DNA of 64,000 nt, from positions 1 to 64,000 of the forward strand of contig JAWLFY010000004.1 in the NCBI GenBank assembly GCA_041685355.1, given 5' to 3'. The first letter of the stretch is position 1, and the number at the start of each line of letters is the position of its first letter. The position numbers and the translations under genes were made by a program. This stretch comes from JAWLFY01 sp041685355. Its GTDB lineage: Bacteria; Planctomycetota; Planctomycetia; Pirellulales; Pirellulaceae. Under the pieces are notes generated by a model, which was not told the DNA's origin, ran no database searches, and was given only the letters and a program-made list of their open reading frames with translations. Shown in pieces: positions 7,857 through 19,372 of this stretch.

Positions 7857-9443
7857 TTACCACATGTACTCGGCACCGAACGTGAATCCTTGGAGAACCA
7901 GGTCGTCGAAGACGATGCCCGGGGCGTTTGGGGCTTCGACGTTGTCGACGAAGTCGAAGATCGCGTCTCGATCGACGGTTCCGACGGCGACGTCTTCGAT
8001 GGCGAGCAGATAATAGGAGCCGCGAAGCGACCAGGAGTGGCTGAAGCGGTACACGAGTGACGTTTCGAGTTCGCCGGCGATCGTGCTGTCGCTGCTGCCG
8101 CTGTTGACGGTGACTGATCCGGGGTTGCCGGCGTCGATCGAGTTGGCACTCAGGTCGATGCGTCGATCGATGTCGTTGTTGAGCCAAGCCCCTTTGACGC
8201 CGACACCGAGGTTGACGCCGGGGATCATGTTCCACCACAGGTCGCCACCGAGTTGGGCCCCGGCGAGGTTGTTCTTCAGCACGTCTTGGGAGGAGAAGAA
8301 GTTCGCCCCTTGGTCGCCGAAGGTGGAGAAGAGCAGGCCGTTGTCGTAGCGGAGGTAGCGGACCCCGACCAGCCACGAACCTTGGATGCGGCAGTTCGGT
8401 CCGACCGTCCGACGGCGGTAATTGACTTCGCCGCTGTGGAACCGGCTCGACATGTCGATGCTGTGGAGATACGAACGGTCGGTGTCATCGAAGCCGTTGT
8501 TCGGGTCGGTGCCGAACAGGCTGACGAACGAGAACAGGTCGGAATCGCTCGTCGTTTCCAGCTGAACGTCGGCCCCTTCGTCCCATTCGTTGTTGCCGAG
8601 GTAGGTGACTTCGAGGCTCCCGCCGGGCCCGAGGAGGATCGCCCCGGAGACGCGGAAGCCGGCTTCGAGGTCGGTCGACCCGACGTCCCCGAGGTCGAGG
8701 ACCGGGATCCCGCCGGGGTCGGCGCCGAACTTCGTGAGCGTCCCGCCCGGGCCGAGTCGGTTGTGGCCGAGGAACACGGCGTCGGCGGAGACGTCGTACC
8801 AGCGTTGGGCACACTGGCCGGCGTCGCCGTAGGGGAGCAGCGAATGGAGTGCGAGCGGGACGCCGCCGAACAGGTGGCAGAGGTCTGCAAACCCATCCCC
8901 GCCGCAGCCGCCGCACGCGAGGCAGGAGCCGCGGAGTTTCCCGAGGATCCCACCGCCGCCAAGCGGTCCGCCGCAGCCGCAACCGCCGGGGGCGCCACAG
9001 GCGCCTCCGCAGCTCATCCCGTCGCAGCCCGCTCCGTCACAGTAGCCTGGGCCATAGAGTCCGCCGTCGAGAGGAGCGCCTTGGCCGGCGTACTCGACCG
9101 GCATCCCACCGCCCGGGCCAGCCATCGGGTTCGGGCCAGCCATCGGGTTCGGGCCAGCCATCGGGTTCGGGCCAGCCATCGGGTTCGGGCCGGCCATCGG
9201 GTTCGGGCCGGCCATCGCCGCGTGTTGCTGTGGCGGCATCATCCCGCCGGGGACGGCATAGCTGCTCGGTTGAGCGCCGTAGCCCGGCATTCCCGGGCTT
9301 GGGGGATAGGACTGGGCCGCGGCCGATCCGGCGATCGCGAAGACCGCGGTCAGGGTTGCGGCGAGGGTCCACGGTTGGCGGCAAATCGGGTCACCGTCAC
9401 GCCGAGGGTGACAACTGTTTCGGGACTGAGTCATTCGGTGCAT
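7857..9443 (-). CDS. BBP7-like outer-membrane beta-barrel protein
   Basis: 528-aa secreted protein resembling the planctomycete BBP7 outer-membrane family. From the ATG at 9443 (GGAG nine bases upstream) a basic N-terminus leads to a signal segment around TAVFAIAGSAAAQ. Next comes a Pro/Gly/Met linker with five MAGPNP repeats, then a Cys/Gly-rich region (CGGACGAPGGCGCGG, CLACGGCGG). The C-terminal 300 residues alternate hydrophobic and polar strands and end in an aromatic residue (EYMW), as expected for a beta-barrel. It is probably in the outer membrane; the function is unknown. It is transcribed away from the next gene, which starts 342 bases further on. Confidence 0.8.
   Translation of the reverse strand: MHRMTQSRNSCHPRRDGDPICRQPWTLAATLTAVFAIAGSAAAQSYPPSPGMPGYGAQPSSYAVPGGMMPPQQHAAMAGPNPMAGPNPMAGPNPMAGPNPMAGPNPMAGPGGGMPVEYAGQGAPLDGGLYGPGYCDGAGCDGMSCGGACGAPGGCGCGGPLGGGGILGKLRGSCLACGGCGGDGFADLCHLFGGVPLALHSLLPYGDAGQCAQRWYDVSADAVFLGHNRLGPGGTLTKFGADPGGIPVLDLGDVGSTDLEAGFRVSGAILLGPGGSLEVTYLGNNEWDEGADVQLETTSDSDLFSFVSLFGTDPNNGFDDTDRSYLHSIDMSSRFHSGEVNYRRRTVGPNCRIQGSWLVGVRYLRYDNGLLFSTFGDQGANFFSSQDVLKNNLAGAQLGGDLWWNMIPGVNLGVGVKGAWLNNDIDRRIDLSANSIDAGNPGSVTVNSGSSDSTIAGELETSLVYRFSHSWSLRGSYYLLAIEDVAVGTVDRDAIFDFVDNVEAPNAPGIVFDDLVLQGFTFGAEYMW
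9117..9219 (-). repeat. In-frame 18-bp tandem repeat in the BBP7-like gene
   Basis: Five complete 18-bp units (GCC[A/G]GCCATCGGGTTCGG on the plus strand) and a partial sixth encode MAGPNP repeats in the linker between signal peptide and barrel. The first four units are identical, which points to recent expansion. Confidence 0.9.
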
Positions 9444-9785
9444 CGCAAACGTCTCCGCGGCCGTTGCCGCCTCACAATGGGCCGGTACTAATTCCGTGCC
9501 TCCCACGGCCGACCGATCGGTCGGACGCCGCGACAGGCCCCCCTGTCTCTCGTTCTCAGGTCATTGAAGTGGAACGCCCGTTGCGGCCAGATCATCACTA
9601 CGATCCGCCGTTGCCGAACAACCCCTTCAGCCGGAGTTATCGGCACCAGACCTCGAGTGGGTTTGATCATTCCGCACGATACAAGTGGGAAAACTTTGAC
9701 GGGCGGGCGGCTTCCGGTCGTGCCCGACGGGTAAACTGGAGGGCCGTTTCGAGGGTCAGGCGAGCGGAGAGGGGGTTGGGGCGTG
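9444..9785. other. Divergent intergenic region without a gene
   Basis: This region separates the BBP7-like gene (-) and a membrane protein gene (+) and must hold both promoters. I see no gene, strong hairpin or convincing promoter pair in it. Confidence 0.6.
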
Positions 9786-11801
<2,016 letters not shown>

Positions 11802-11810
<9 letters not shown>

Positions 11811-13007
11811 CGTCGGCATCGTGAACCCGGACGGCAAGGAGTACGACGTCCCGGTCCCGGGCTCGAAGACCTTTGCCGGTGGGGTCGGTCGATTCGGCGT
11901 CGTCTGGACGGGCGGCGTTTGAACGGGCGGCGTTTGGCTGGAGGGCGTTTGGCCGGAGGGCAACATCGAAGGGGGGCTCGCCACGTTCGTGTCGTCGGAC
12001 TTGGGGCGGGTCGCGATCGATGTTTCGGGTTTGGCCGCCACGTGGCCGGGCGTCTCAGGGTGGTTGGGCGTCTCGCCGTTCATTTGCTCGAGCATTTGGC
12101 GGGATCGATCGACGGCCCGTTGGATGGCGGTGTCGGAGTCGGCGAGCGGTTCGAACTGGAGTGTCTCGTTGAGGTGATCCCGTGCCTTGTCGGTGTGGCC
12201 GTTCTTGAAGTAGAGGTAGGCTATGTTGAAGTGGGCGACCGCGGGGCTGCTGTTGGCTTTCAGCGAGGCGAAGGCGGCATCTGGGTCCCCCGATTCGAAC
12301 TGCACGGTGGCCAGGTGGTTGGCGTATCGCGAGTTATCGGGGGAGAGGGACAGGGCGTGGGAGATCCGCTCGATCGCTTCTTCGCGGCGTCCGAGTCGGC
12401 TGAGTGAGAGCCCCATGTCGTGATGGAGTTCGGGATCGTCGGGGGATTGTGCGATCGCCTTTTCGAAGAACGCCGCGGCTTGGCGATGGTTGCCTTGCCG
12501 GAAGTGGAGCCGGGCGATGTTGGTGAGCGCGGGGGTGTGGTTCGTTTCCCGTTCGAGCGCCTTGCTGTAGCTCTCCATCGCTTTGGCGAAGTTCCCGGTC
12601 GACTCCCAGAGTTGTCCGTTGGCGACGAACACTTCGGGGTTAACTTTGCCGGGCCGGTGGTCGAGCCGGAGCGGGTCATCGTCGGGGATGTCGTCACCGT
12701 CGGACGACTTGTCTCGTGTGAACAGGCCGGTGACCGAGCCGGTCGTTCTCACCACGGCGTCTTTCGTTTTGGTCCCGAACGAGGCGAGCCGGCTGGTGGT
12801 TGGCGTGTTCGGATCGGCGCCGAGGGTTTGATTCGGGCTGGGGGACGCTTGGGCGACGGCCCCAGCGGTCGGTGATGCCGGTTCGGACATCGGGTTCAGG
12901 GGGGCGAGCGACATGCCGCTGCCGGAGCAACCGGCGGTCCCGCCGAGCACCGACCCGGCGATCAGCGCCGCGAGCCAGGCTCGACGCTTGGGTTGCGACG
13001 TGTTCAC
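11802..13007 (-). CDS. TPR-repeat lipoprotein
   Basis: 401-aa protein with a lipoprotein-type N-terminus (AWLAALIAGSVLGGTAGC, predicted lipidated Cys at about residue 27). A disordered segment follows, then at least four tetratricopeptide repeats between about 130 and 305, such as NFAKAMESYSKALERE, NHRQAAAFFEKAIAQSPDD and RREEAIERISHALSLSPDN. The C-terminus is Pro/Thr/Gln-rich and disordered. It likely sits at a membrane surface facing the periplasm as a scaffold. It lies downstream of the secretin gene on the same strand. TPR lipoproteins often serve as secretin pilotins or assembly factors, so a link is possible but unproven, and the 336-base gap and inverted-repeat element between them argue against tight coupling. 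Confidence 0.88.
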
Positions 13008-13343
13008 GGTCCGATTCTCCCAATGGGAACGGTCTGCCGGGGCGGAGGGGCCGCGGCGAGACGAGGGGTCGATCTGATGATTCCAATCAGGAAGATCGGC
13101 CGGTCGGCGTGGGAAACTTCAGTGCCTATCCGAAAAGGGGTCCGACCCTTTGTAGATTTCCAGCTGACATTGCGTTAACGGGGTTTTCCGTGTCCTTGGG
13201 TGACTACCGGCTCGCTCCAAGAGAGGGTCGGACCCCTTTTCGGATAGCGCTCAGTCCGTTCTGGGATCGGGGTGAAACGAAGAACGCCGACGGGGAGCAC
13301 CCCGCCGGCGTTCGATACGAATCGTGATGGTCGGTCGTTGACC
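13008..13343. other. Intergenic region holding an inverted-repeat element
   Basis: This 336-base gap between the secretin and TPR genes (both minus strand) holds no gene. Most of it is occupied by the 122-bp inverted-repeat element listed separately; the remainder is promoter space for the TPR gene. Confidence 0.7.
13126..13247. mobile_element. 122-bp element with perfect 24-bp inverted repeats (MITE/REP-like)
   Basis: Positions 13126-13149 and 13224-13247 are exact 24-bp inverted repeats flanking 74 bp. Each arm has the near-palindromic core GGGGTCCGACCC and a CTATCCGAAAAG end. No coding capacity is visible. The pattern resembles REP/BIME or MITE-type non-autonomous elements; it could instead act as a large hairpin terminator for the secretin gene. 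No flanking target-site duplication is obvious. Confidence 0.6.
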
Positions 13344-16300
13344 TTAGCGACGCGGGTCGAACCCGGTCTGTGCGATCTCTTCTTCGTCTTGGATGATGAT
13401 CCGTGGGGTGACCATCATCATCAGGCTACTCGATTCGCGACCGACCGAGACGTTCCGGAAAAGTCGGCTCAGGTAAGGGATCTTGCTGAGCATCGGGACA
13501 CCCCGTTCGGAGCGACCTTCGGAGAGCCGTTTGATCCCGCCGAGCAGGATCGTGCCTCCGTCCGGGACGCTCACGGTGGTGCTGATCGTGGTGATCGCGA
13601 ACGTCGGCAGCTGGACCGTCGTACCGGAGATCACTTCTTCCTCTTCCTCGTCCTCTTCGATGTCGTCTTCGCCGTCACCGGTGGTGTCTTCGCGGTTGCG
13701 GCTGCTCCGCCGCGATCGCCGTTCGCCTTCGAACGTGAAGGTGTCGACGTCCCCGATTTGGCTAAAGAACGGCACCAGCGTGAGCCGGACGAACCGTTTG
13801 TCGTCGCTGACGACGCCTTGAACGTTCAGCTGGGTTCCTTCGTTGAGGACCACGATCACCGGTTGCTGGGCGACCGCGAAGTCGCCGACGACCGGGGTGA
13901 TACTCGTCACGAAGGGCCGTTGCACTTGGTCGGTGATGCTGGCGAGTTGACCGTCGAAGAGGGTCACCTTGGGGGCCTGCATCACGTTCGTTCGGGCGTC
14001 ACCCTGGGCGGCTTGAAGGAAGAAGAACGCCTCGATGTCGCTGAGGATTGCGAACCCGAGGGTCGTCGCACTTTGCACGTCAAACCCGCCAAACGTCGGC
14101 GTGATCCCGAACGCGTTGTTATTCATCCGCACGTCGAAGTCGGCGGTGGGCAACCCGTCGGCGCCGAACCCGACGGTGACGCTCGAGCCGTCATCCTCGT
14201 CGGGGAGCCTGGAGATGTTGTCGTCGAATTGCAGGTCGAAATCGACCCCGATCTGTTCGAAGAAGTTGTCCGACAGCGTGATGAACCGGACCTCGATCGT
14301 GATCTGCAGGTTTTGCAGCCGCCGCAGCGACTCGAGCAGGTCGGCAATTTGGTCGTGGACATCGCTCGTGGTGCTGACGACGAGGCTCAGGTTTTGCGGG
14401 TACTCGAACATGTTGCTCGGCCCGCCGACCGCTTCCCAGGTGTCGGGATTAACGGTGGTTTGGATCAGCTGTTTCAGCGACTCGAAGTCGGCGAAGGCTG
14501 CCCCGCCTTGGCCGCCGACTCCGGCGTTGTTCGGGCCGAATCCGCTGGAGCTGCCCATCGGGTGGTACTGGCCGAGCATGTTCGGGCCCATCGACGCGGG
14601 GGAGGCGGACTTTGCCATCCCGGTACCGAGGTCGGTGGCGGAGACCGGCATGATCTGCACGTCGGATTGCGGCCGCGCCATTTGGTAGGCGGCCCGCAGG
14701 GCGCCCGGGAGCCCGTCTTCGTAACTTGTCGAGAAGTTAGGGATCGGTGTCACCAGGTCGGCGACTTTGTAGGTACGGGTTTCGACCCGGCTCCGTTTCG
14801 CCTCGTTGCTGGTGATGATCAACGCGTCATTCTCGATCACGTACGAGCAATCGAGGGTATCGAGCATGATGTTGAGCGCGCTTTTGAGGAACACGCGGTT
14901 GTTGAGTTGCAGCGTGATCGGGGTGCTGCTTTCGACCCGGATCGCGGACAGCGCTCGGCGGTCGAGCACGATGTTGATGTTCGTGACCGCCGACAGTTCC
15001 TGGATCACTTCGCTGAGGGGCCGATCGCGATAGTTGATCTCGACTTCCTGCGTCGACAGCTTCTGCTTGATCTCCCGTTCGCGGGGACTCAGGCGTGAAT
15101 CACTCCCGTCGCCCGAAAGCCGGCGGTTGGAGAGGTCTTCCCATTCGCGGGCGTCGCCGAACTCGAGTGGCAGGTTGGGGTTCGCGGTGATCGCGCTCCG
15201 TTCGACGTCGAGCATCGATTTGACGAACGAATCCTCGAGCTGATCGCGGACCTCCTGGTTCATCAACAGTCGAGTCTTCATCCGGCTTTGCATCAGCATG
15301 CTTTGGGCGATCGTCGAGTCGGGTTTGAGCTCGGCGACCTGTTTGGCGACGACTTCGGCTTCGGGGAACCGTCGCTGTTCGATCAGCTCGTTGAACTCTT
15401 CGACGAGGTTGGTGACCTCTTCTTCGATGCGTCCCGAGCGGGCCTGCTCGATCGCCATGTCCGACTTGACGGCTTCGTTGCGAACCTGCAGGTCGATCTC
15501 GGCTCGGTTGGCTTCGACGTAGCGGTTTTGCTCGGCGAGGGCGCGATTCACCAGTGCGGCCATCGAGCGTTTCGCGGCATCGTCGACGTTGCTCGCCTCG
15601 ATCCGGCTGAGCACGCGTTCGAGTTTTTCGACCGCCTCGAGAGGCTTGGTCGTTTTCATTTGATTCGTCGCGGTGAGTTCCGCCTGGACTTCGCGGTACA
15701 ACCGCTGCGTTGCGGTTTGTGATTCCAGTTCGGCCCGTTCGATCGGCGTCATCGGCTTCACCGGTTCGGCCGATCCGTCGCCCTTGGGGGCGGGGAGCCG
15801 TGTCGGCTGCAGCAGCGTGAGTTTGTCTTGCAGTTGGGCGCGGGTGGCGAGGTCGAGTTCCGATTCGAACTTCCAAGCTTCAAGGAACTTCGTGCGTGCG
15901 AGTCCTTTGTCGCCGGCGGACAACGCTTTCATCCCTTCGCGGAACAGCCGTTCGCCGGGGCCATCGCCCTCGGGCAGTTCCGTTTCGCCTTGGACGGGGC
16001 GAACGTTTCCGCCCGGATTGTCGCCGGCCGCGTTTTGGAACAGCATTTGGGCGATTTCGCCGGCGTCACCGGGGGTGCCGCCACCGACGGCCGGTCGGAC
16101 GTCGCCGGCCGATGTCGGCAAGCCGACGCGGCGTGCGGCCGATTCGGCGTCGAGGACGAACTCCCAGACCCGGGGGTCGGCGGGGGCGAACGCCGACTCG
16201 GGGACGTTCAGTTTTTGCGCCCGTTGGGCGTGTGTGAGGGCTTTGGCGATGTCGCCGCGGTCGAGTGCGGCGCGGCCGGTCGCGATCAGCCGCAAGGCCT

Positions 16301-16517
16301 CCCGCTTCCGTTCCGCCACCGGAGACTTCGCCGTGATCGCCGGGGACCCCGACGCTTTGGAGTCTCCGTCCGACGACGAGGTGTCGGCCGGCGGTTGGGC
16401 GGCGAGCCCTTCCGAAGGCATCGAGACCTGGGCGACCAGTTCCGTGGTTGCGACCAGCCAAAACACTGCGGCTAGGCGGACCACCCGAGGGTTCGGCATG
16501 GGTGCGAGGCGTTTCAA
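13344..16517 (-). CDS. Large secretin (GspD/PilQ-type outer-membrane channel)
   Basis: 1057-aa secretin with a long N-terminal helical region rich in Glu/Arg/Ala (about 30-450) that is unusual for GspD. A secretin/TonB short N-terminal (STN) domain follows at about 488-560 (YRDRPLSEVIQELSAVTNIN), then N1/NolW-like ring domains up to about 760, then the C-terminal secretin barrel (about 850-1045) with VPDGGTILLGGIKR and GVPMLSKIPYLSRLFR. An acidic loop of consecutive Glu/Asp interrupts the barrel at about 955-968. It should form the outer-membrane pore of a type II secretion or type IV pilus system; no partner genes are in the window. I chose a TTG start at 16517 because AAGGAGA lies exactly 6 bases upstream; an ATG at 16499 is too far from it and a GTG at 16544 lies before it. 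Confidence 0.92.
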   Translation of the reverse strand: MKRLAPMPNPRVVRLAAVFWLVATTELVAQVSMPSEGLAAQPPADTSSSDGDSKASGSPAITAKSPVAERKREALRLIATGRAALDRGDIAKALTHAQRAQKLNVPESAFAPADPRVWEFVLDAESAARRVGLPTSAGDVRPAVGGGTPGDAGEIAQMLFQNAAGDNPGGNVRPVQGETELPEGDGPGERLFREGMKALSAGDKGLARTKFLEAWKFESELDLATRAQLQDKLTLLQPTRLPAPKGDGSAEPVKPMTPIERAELESQTATQRLYREVQAELTATNQMKTTKPLEAVEKLERVLSRIEASNVDDAAKRSMAALVNRALAEQNRYVEANRAEIDLQVRNEAVKSDMAIEQARSGRIEEEVTNLVEEFNELIEQRRFPEAEVVAKQVAELKPDSTIAQSMLMQSRMKTRLLMNQEVRDQLEDSFVKSMLDVERSAITANPNLPLEFGDAREWEDLSNRRLSGDGSDSRLSPREREIKQKLSTQEVEINYRDRPLSEVIQELSAVTNINIVLDRRALSAIRVESSTPITLQLNNRVFLKSALNIMLDTLDCSYVIENDALIITSNEAKRSRVETRTYKVADLVTPIPNFSTSYEDGLPGALRAAYQMARPQSDVQIMPVSATDLGTGMAKSASPASMGPNMLGQYHPMGSSSGFGPNNAGVGGQGGAAFADFESLKQLIQTTVNPDTWEAVGGPSNMFEYPQNLSLVVSTTSDVHDQIADLLESLRRLQNLQITIEVRFITLSDNFFEQIGVDFDLQFDDNISRLPDEDDGSSVTVGFGADGLPTADFDVRMNNNAFGITPTFGGFDVQSATTLGFAILSDIEAFFFLQAAQGDARTNVMQAPKVTLFDGQLASITDQVQRPFVTSITPVVGDFAVAQQPVIVVLNEGTQLNVQGVVSDDKRFVRLTLVPFFSQIGDVDTFTFEGERRSRRSSRNREDTTGDGEDDIEEDEEEEEVISGTTVQLPTFAITTISTTVSVPDGGTILLGGIKRLSEGRSERGVPMLSKIPYLSRLFRNVSVGRESSSLMMMVTPRIIIQDEEEIAQTGFDPRR

Positions 16518-16878
16518 CGCGACTCTCCTTCTTCGCGACGGCACGGCAATCGTGATTTACTCTACAAGCGGCCAACTGGGGCAACCGTTCGGCTGTCAGC
16601 AATCTGGCTGACCCCCGTCCGAGCTGGCTAACCTTCGTCCGTGGAGGCGGCCCGCGCTTCGGAGGTCTCCGCGCGGACGTATCCGCTGCGGAGAGATTCC
16701 CGGTTTGGGGCGGGAATAGGGTCTGACGGCCGCAGGTGTCAACCCCGGATGCGGTTTTTTCGGAAGACTTTCCGTGACCGTCCGTGCGATCGGTGATCCG
16801 TTATCATGACGACCCGTTTTGGCATCCTCCTCTACCGCGTTCGCTCCCCGTTTTCGCGCCTACGCAGGAATCTTCGAA
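16518..16878. other. Divergent intergenic region with a 20-bp repeat
   Basis: This region lies between the secretin (-) and BNR-repeat protein (+) genes and contains no gene. It has two adjacent 20-bp direct repeats at 16604-16623 and 16624-16643 (16 of 20 identical, CTGGCT[G/A]ACC core). These could be regulator sites or a decayed tandem duplication. Confidence 0.55.
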
Positions 16879-18135
16879 ATGAATCATCCTCCGCCGACTC
16901 TCACGAGATCGTTGTGTGGGCCAGTCGTCGGCCTGGTGGCCTTGATCGCCTTGGCAGCCTCGGGGGCCGGTGACGCGACGGCGCAGCGGGCGGACGTGAC
17001 GCGTCCCGAAGCGGGGATCGAGCCGTTTCTGGGTGAAGCGCGGATGACGGCGGCGGATCTGTTTCCTGACGAACGGTTCCCCAACGTCGTCGTGGCTCGC
17101 GACGGCACGATCGTCGCGACTTGGGGGAGCCACCGGGTTCGCGTCCGGCGTAGCGAAGACGGCGGCGAGACGTGGGGGCCGGAGATCGCGGTCGGGGAAG
17201 GGATCCACGGCGGCGGCGTGATCGTTGACGAGCGGACGGGCGATTTGTTGCTGTTCACCCATCCCGAGCATCCGCCCCGTGACGGGATGCCGGCGGCGCG
17301 GACGCTGTACCGCAGCAGCGATCATGGGAAGAGCTGGGTCGAATCGGATGCCGAGTTTCGTCCGGACGCTGGCGGTTATCTCCCGTCGCTGCACATGATG
17401 GAACACGGGACCACGCTGGTCCGTGGCGAACATGCCGGGCGTCTGATCCGGCCGGCTCGCGTCTATCGACGCTCTCCCGAGCGTTACTGTGACACGATCT
17501 ACAGCGACGACGGCGGGAAGACTTGGCTCGCCGGTGAACCGTTTCCGGTGAAGGGGACCGGCGAGGCCGCGTTGGTCGAGCTCTCCGACGGACGGTTGTT
17601 GGCGTCCACCCGGTACAGCTTTTTTCCGGAGAACGAGACGCTTCGTCACCAGCGATTGCACGCGTACAGCGACGACGGCGGGGTGAGTTGGCACGATCCG
17701 TTCTTTTCCGACTCGGTCCCCGACGGCCCCCGGTATCGAGGGACCGACCGTCGCGGGGCGAACTACAACGGACACTTCGGTTTGTTCGGAGGGCTGTGCC
17801 GGTTGCCGGTCGCCGGTCACGACGTGTTGATCACGAGCAACGCCGACCATGACGGGCACGAGCGGGTCCGGCTGACGGTGTGGGCGAGCTTCGACGGTGG
17901 GCGGAGCTGGCCTGTTAAACGGCTCGTCCACGAAGGTCCGAGCGCGTACTCGTCGCTCACCGCCGGGCGCCCCGGGACGGCGGGGGAAGGTCAGATTTAT
18001 CTGCAGTACGAATACGGCGAGGGGGATCGGCAGTACGTCGGTTGCAAGTTGGCACGTTTCAACTTGAGTTGGTTGTTGGACGGGGAATCGACGGGTGACG
18101 GCGAAGTCCCCGAGCGATTCGCCGAGGGACGTTGA
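16879..18135 (+). CDS. Secreted sialidase/BNR-repeat (Asp-box) protein
   Basis: 418-aa exported protein with a signal peptide (GLVALIALAASGAGDATA, about 20-37) and a six-bladed-propeller pattern. At least five Asp-box motifs (S-x-D-x-G-x-T/S-W) are visible: SEDGGETW, SSDHGKSW, SDDGGKTW, SDDGGVSW and SFDGGRSW. This places it in the sialidase/neuraminidase-like BNR superfamily, whose planctomycete members act on or bind glycans; true sialidase activity cannot be concluded. The ATG at 16879 has AGGAA 8 bases upstream, and upstream in-frame codons lack one. It is followed after 10 bases by the SbcD-like gene, so it may share a transcript despite no functional link. Confidence 0.85.
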   Translation: MNHPPPTLTRSLCGPVVGLVALIALAASGAGDATAQRADVTRPEAGIEPFLGEARMTAADLFPDERFPNVVVARDGTIVATWGSHRVRVRRSEDGGETWGPEIAVGEGIHGGGVIVDERTGDLLLFTHPEHPPRDGMPAARTLYRSSDHGKSWVESDAEFRPDAGGYLPSLHMMEHGTTLVRGEHAGRLIRPARVYRRSPERYCDTIYSDDGGKTWLAGEPFPVKGTGEAALVELSDGRLLASTRYSFFPENETLRHQRLHAYSDDGGVSWHDPFFSDSVPDGPRYRGTDRRGANYNGHFGLFGGLCRLPVAGHDVLITSNADHDGHERVRLTVWASFDGGRSWPVKRLVHEGPSAYSSLTAGRPGTAGEGQIYLQYEYGEGDRQYVGCKLARFNLSWLLDGESTGDGEVPERFAEGR

Positions 18136-18145
18136 TCGGGGCGAG

Positions 18146-19372
18146 ATGGTTAAGTTTCTGCATACGGCGGATTGGCAAATCGGGATGAGGGCGGCGCACG
18201 TCGGGGCGGTCGGCGGACGGGTCCGCGGCGAACGGCTGCAGGCCGCCCGCCGCGTCGTGACGGTCGCGAACGAGAGCGCCGCCGAGTTTCTGATCGTCGC
18301 CGGGGACACGTTTGAGGACAACGCGGTCGATCGGTTGCTCGTTCAGCAAGTCGCCGACATCTTGGCGGGCTTTCGCGGACCGGTGTTTTTGATTCCCGGC
18401 AATCACGACCCGCTGGTGCCCGGCTCGGTTTGGGAACACGCGTCGTGGAAGTCGCATGCGAACCTGCGGGTGTTGACGGCGGACGAGCCGGTTGAAGTCG
18501 CCGGCGTGACGCTGTATCCGTGTCCGCTACACGAGAAGTATTCGCCCCGCGACCCCACGCGTTGGATCGATGCCCGGGACGATTCGCGGGTCGCGATCGG
18601 GATCGCCCACGGGACGGTGGAGGGAGTCGCCCACGGGGAGCTCGACTACCCGATCCCGCGTGACGCCGCGGACCGCGCCGGGCTCGATTATCTGGGGCTC
18701 GGACATTGGCACTCGTTCGCCTCCTATCCGCCGCCCGGAGGTTCGCCGTTTGGCGGGAGCTCGGCGGGGGCGGGCGGGACTTCGGCGTTGGGATCATGGG
18801 ACGGGGGGGCGTCTCGGGCCGAATCGTCTCGGGCCGAATCGTCTCGGTTGGCTTATTCGGGGACGCACGAGACGACGAAGTTCGGCGAGCGTGACAGCGG
18901 CAACGCGTTGTTGGTCGAGATCCCGGCGCGTGGCGAGATGCCGCGGTTGACGCCGATCCGCACGGGCGGGTTGACTTGGCGGGTGATCGAACGGGGGCTC
19001 GCCGACGACGGTGACGCGGCCCGGCTTCGGCAAGAGTTGGAGGCGATCGGTGCGGCCGACACGACGCTGCTCGACGTGCGGCTTCGCGGCGTGCTGGGTC
19101 GCGACGACGAGTCGGAGCTGAGGCGGATGGAAGAGTTACTTCAGGCGCGGTTCCTGTTCGGCCGACTCGACGCGTCGGGGGCCGTGCCACGTCCGGACGA
19201 CGACCGATGGCTTGACGAGTTGCCGGCCGGGGTGATTCGTGAAACGGCGCGGCAGATCCGATCGTGGTCCGATCCCGGTTGGGTCGAAGGTCGTCCCGAG
19301 GCCGCGTCGCCGGAGGTCGCGACGCGGGCGCTGTTGGAGCTGTACCGGATGCAGCGGGAGGCGGGCGAGTGA
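18146..19372 (+). CDS. sbcD: Mre11/SbcD-like DNA repair nuclease subunit
   Basis: 408-aa calcineurin-like phosphoesterase of the Mre11/SbcD family. Phosphoesterase motifs appear in order: FLHTADWQIG (D at 9), AGDTFEDNAVD (about 52-62), GNHD (about 86-89), a His in GIAHG (about 155) and GHWH (about 187-190). The usual DxH of motif I is DxQ here. With the adjacent Rad50/SbcC-like ATPase it should process DNA ends or hairpins in the cytoplasm. The ATG at 18146 directly precedes the conserved N-terminus; in-frame upstream codons overlap the preceding gene. Two 15-bp repeats (18811-18840) encode SRAES in a linker. The stop overlaps the start of the next gene (GTGA), indicating translational coupling. 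Confidence 0.88.
   Translation: MVKFLHTADWQIGMRAAHVGAVGGRVRGERLQAARRVVTVANESAAEFLIVAGDTFEDNAVDRLLVQQVADILAGFRGPVFLIPGNHDPLVPGSVWEHASWKSHANLRVLTADEPVEVAGVTLYPCPLHEKYSPRDPTRWIDARDDSRVAIGIAHGTVEGVAHGELDYPIPRDAADRAGLDYLGLGHWHSFASYPPPGGSPFGGSSAGAGGTSALGSWDGGASRAESSRAESSRLAYSGTHETTKFGERDSGNALLVEIPARGEMPRLTPIRTGGLTWRVIERGLADDGDAARLRQELEAIGAADTTLLDVRLRGVLGRDDESELRRMEELLQARFLFGRLDASGAVPRPDDDRWLDELPAGVIRETARQIRSWSDPGWVEGRPEAASPEVATRALLELYRMQREAGE
18811..18840 (+). repeat. In-frame 15-bp tandem repeat in the SbcD-like gene
   Basis: Two identical copies of GTCTCGGGCCGAATC plus a partial third encode SRAES-SRAES-SRLA in a Gly/Ser-rich linker after the GHWH motif. Confidence 0.8.

Noticed and set aside
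8253..9491. 412-codon plus-strand frame opposite the BBP7-like gene
   Set aside because: It is the antisense of a recognisable protein, with RASHRV-type repeats that only mirror the 18-bp array; high GC makes long antisense frames common.
13126..13247. Inverted-repeat element considered as a full insertion sequence
   Set aside because: Only 74 bp lie between the arms, with no transposase frame or clear target duplication.
13272..15098. 608-codon frame opposite the secretin
   Set aside because: Antisense shadow of the secretin C-terminal domain, with no family motif.
16879..18135. Calling the Asp-box protein a true sialidase
   Set aside because: Asp boxes are shared by many propeller proteins and the Arg triad of sialidases could not be confirmed.
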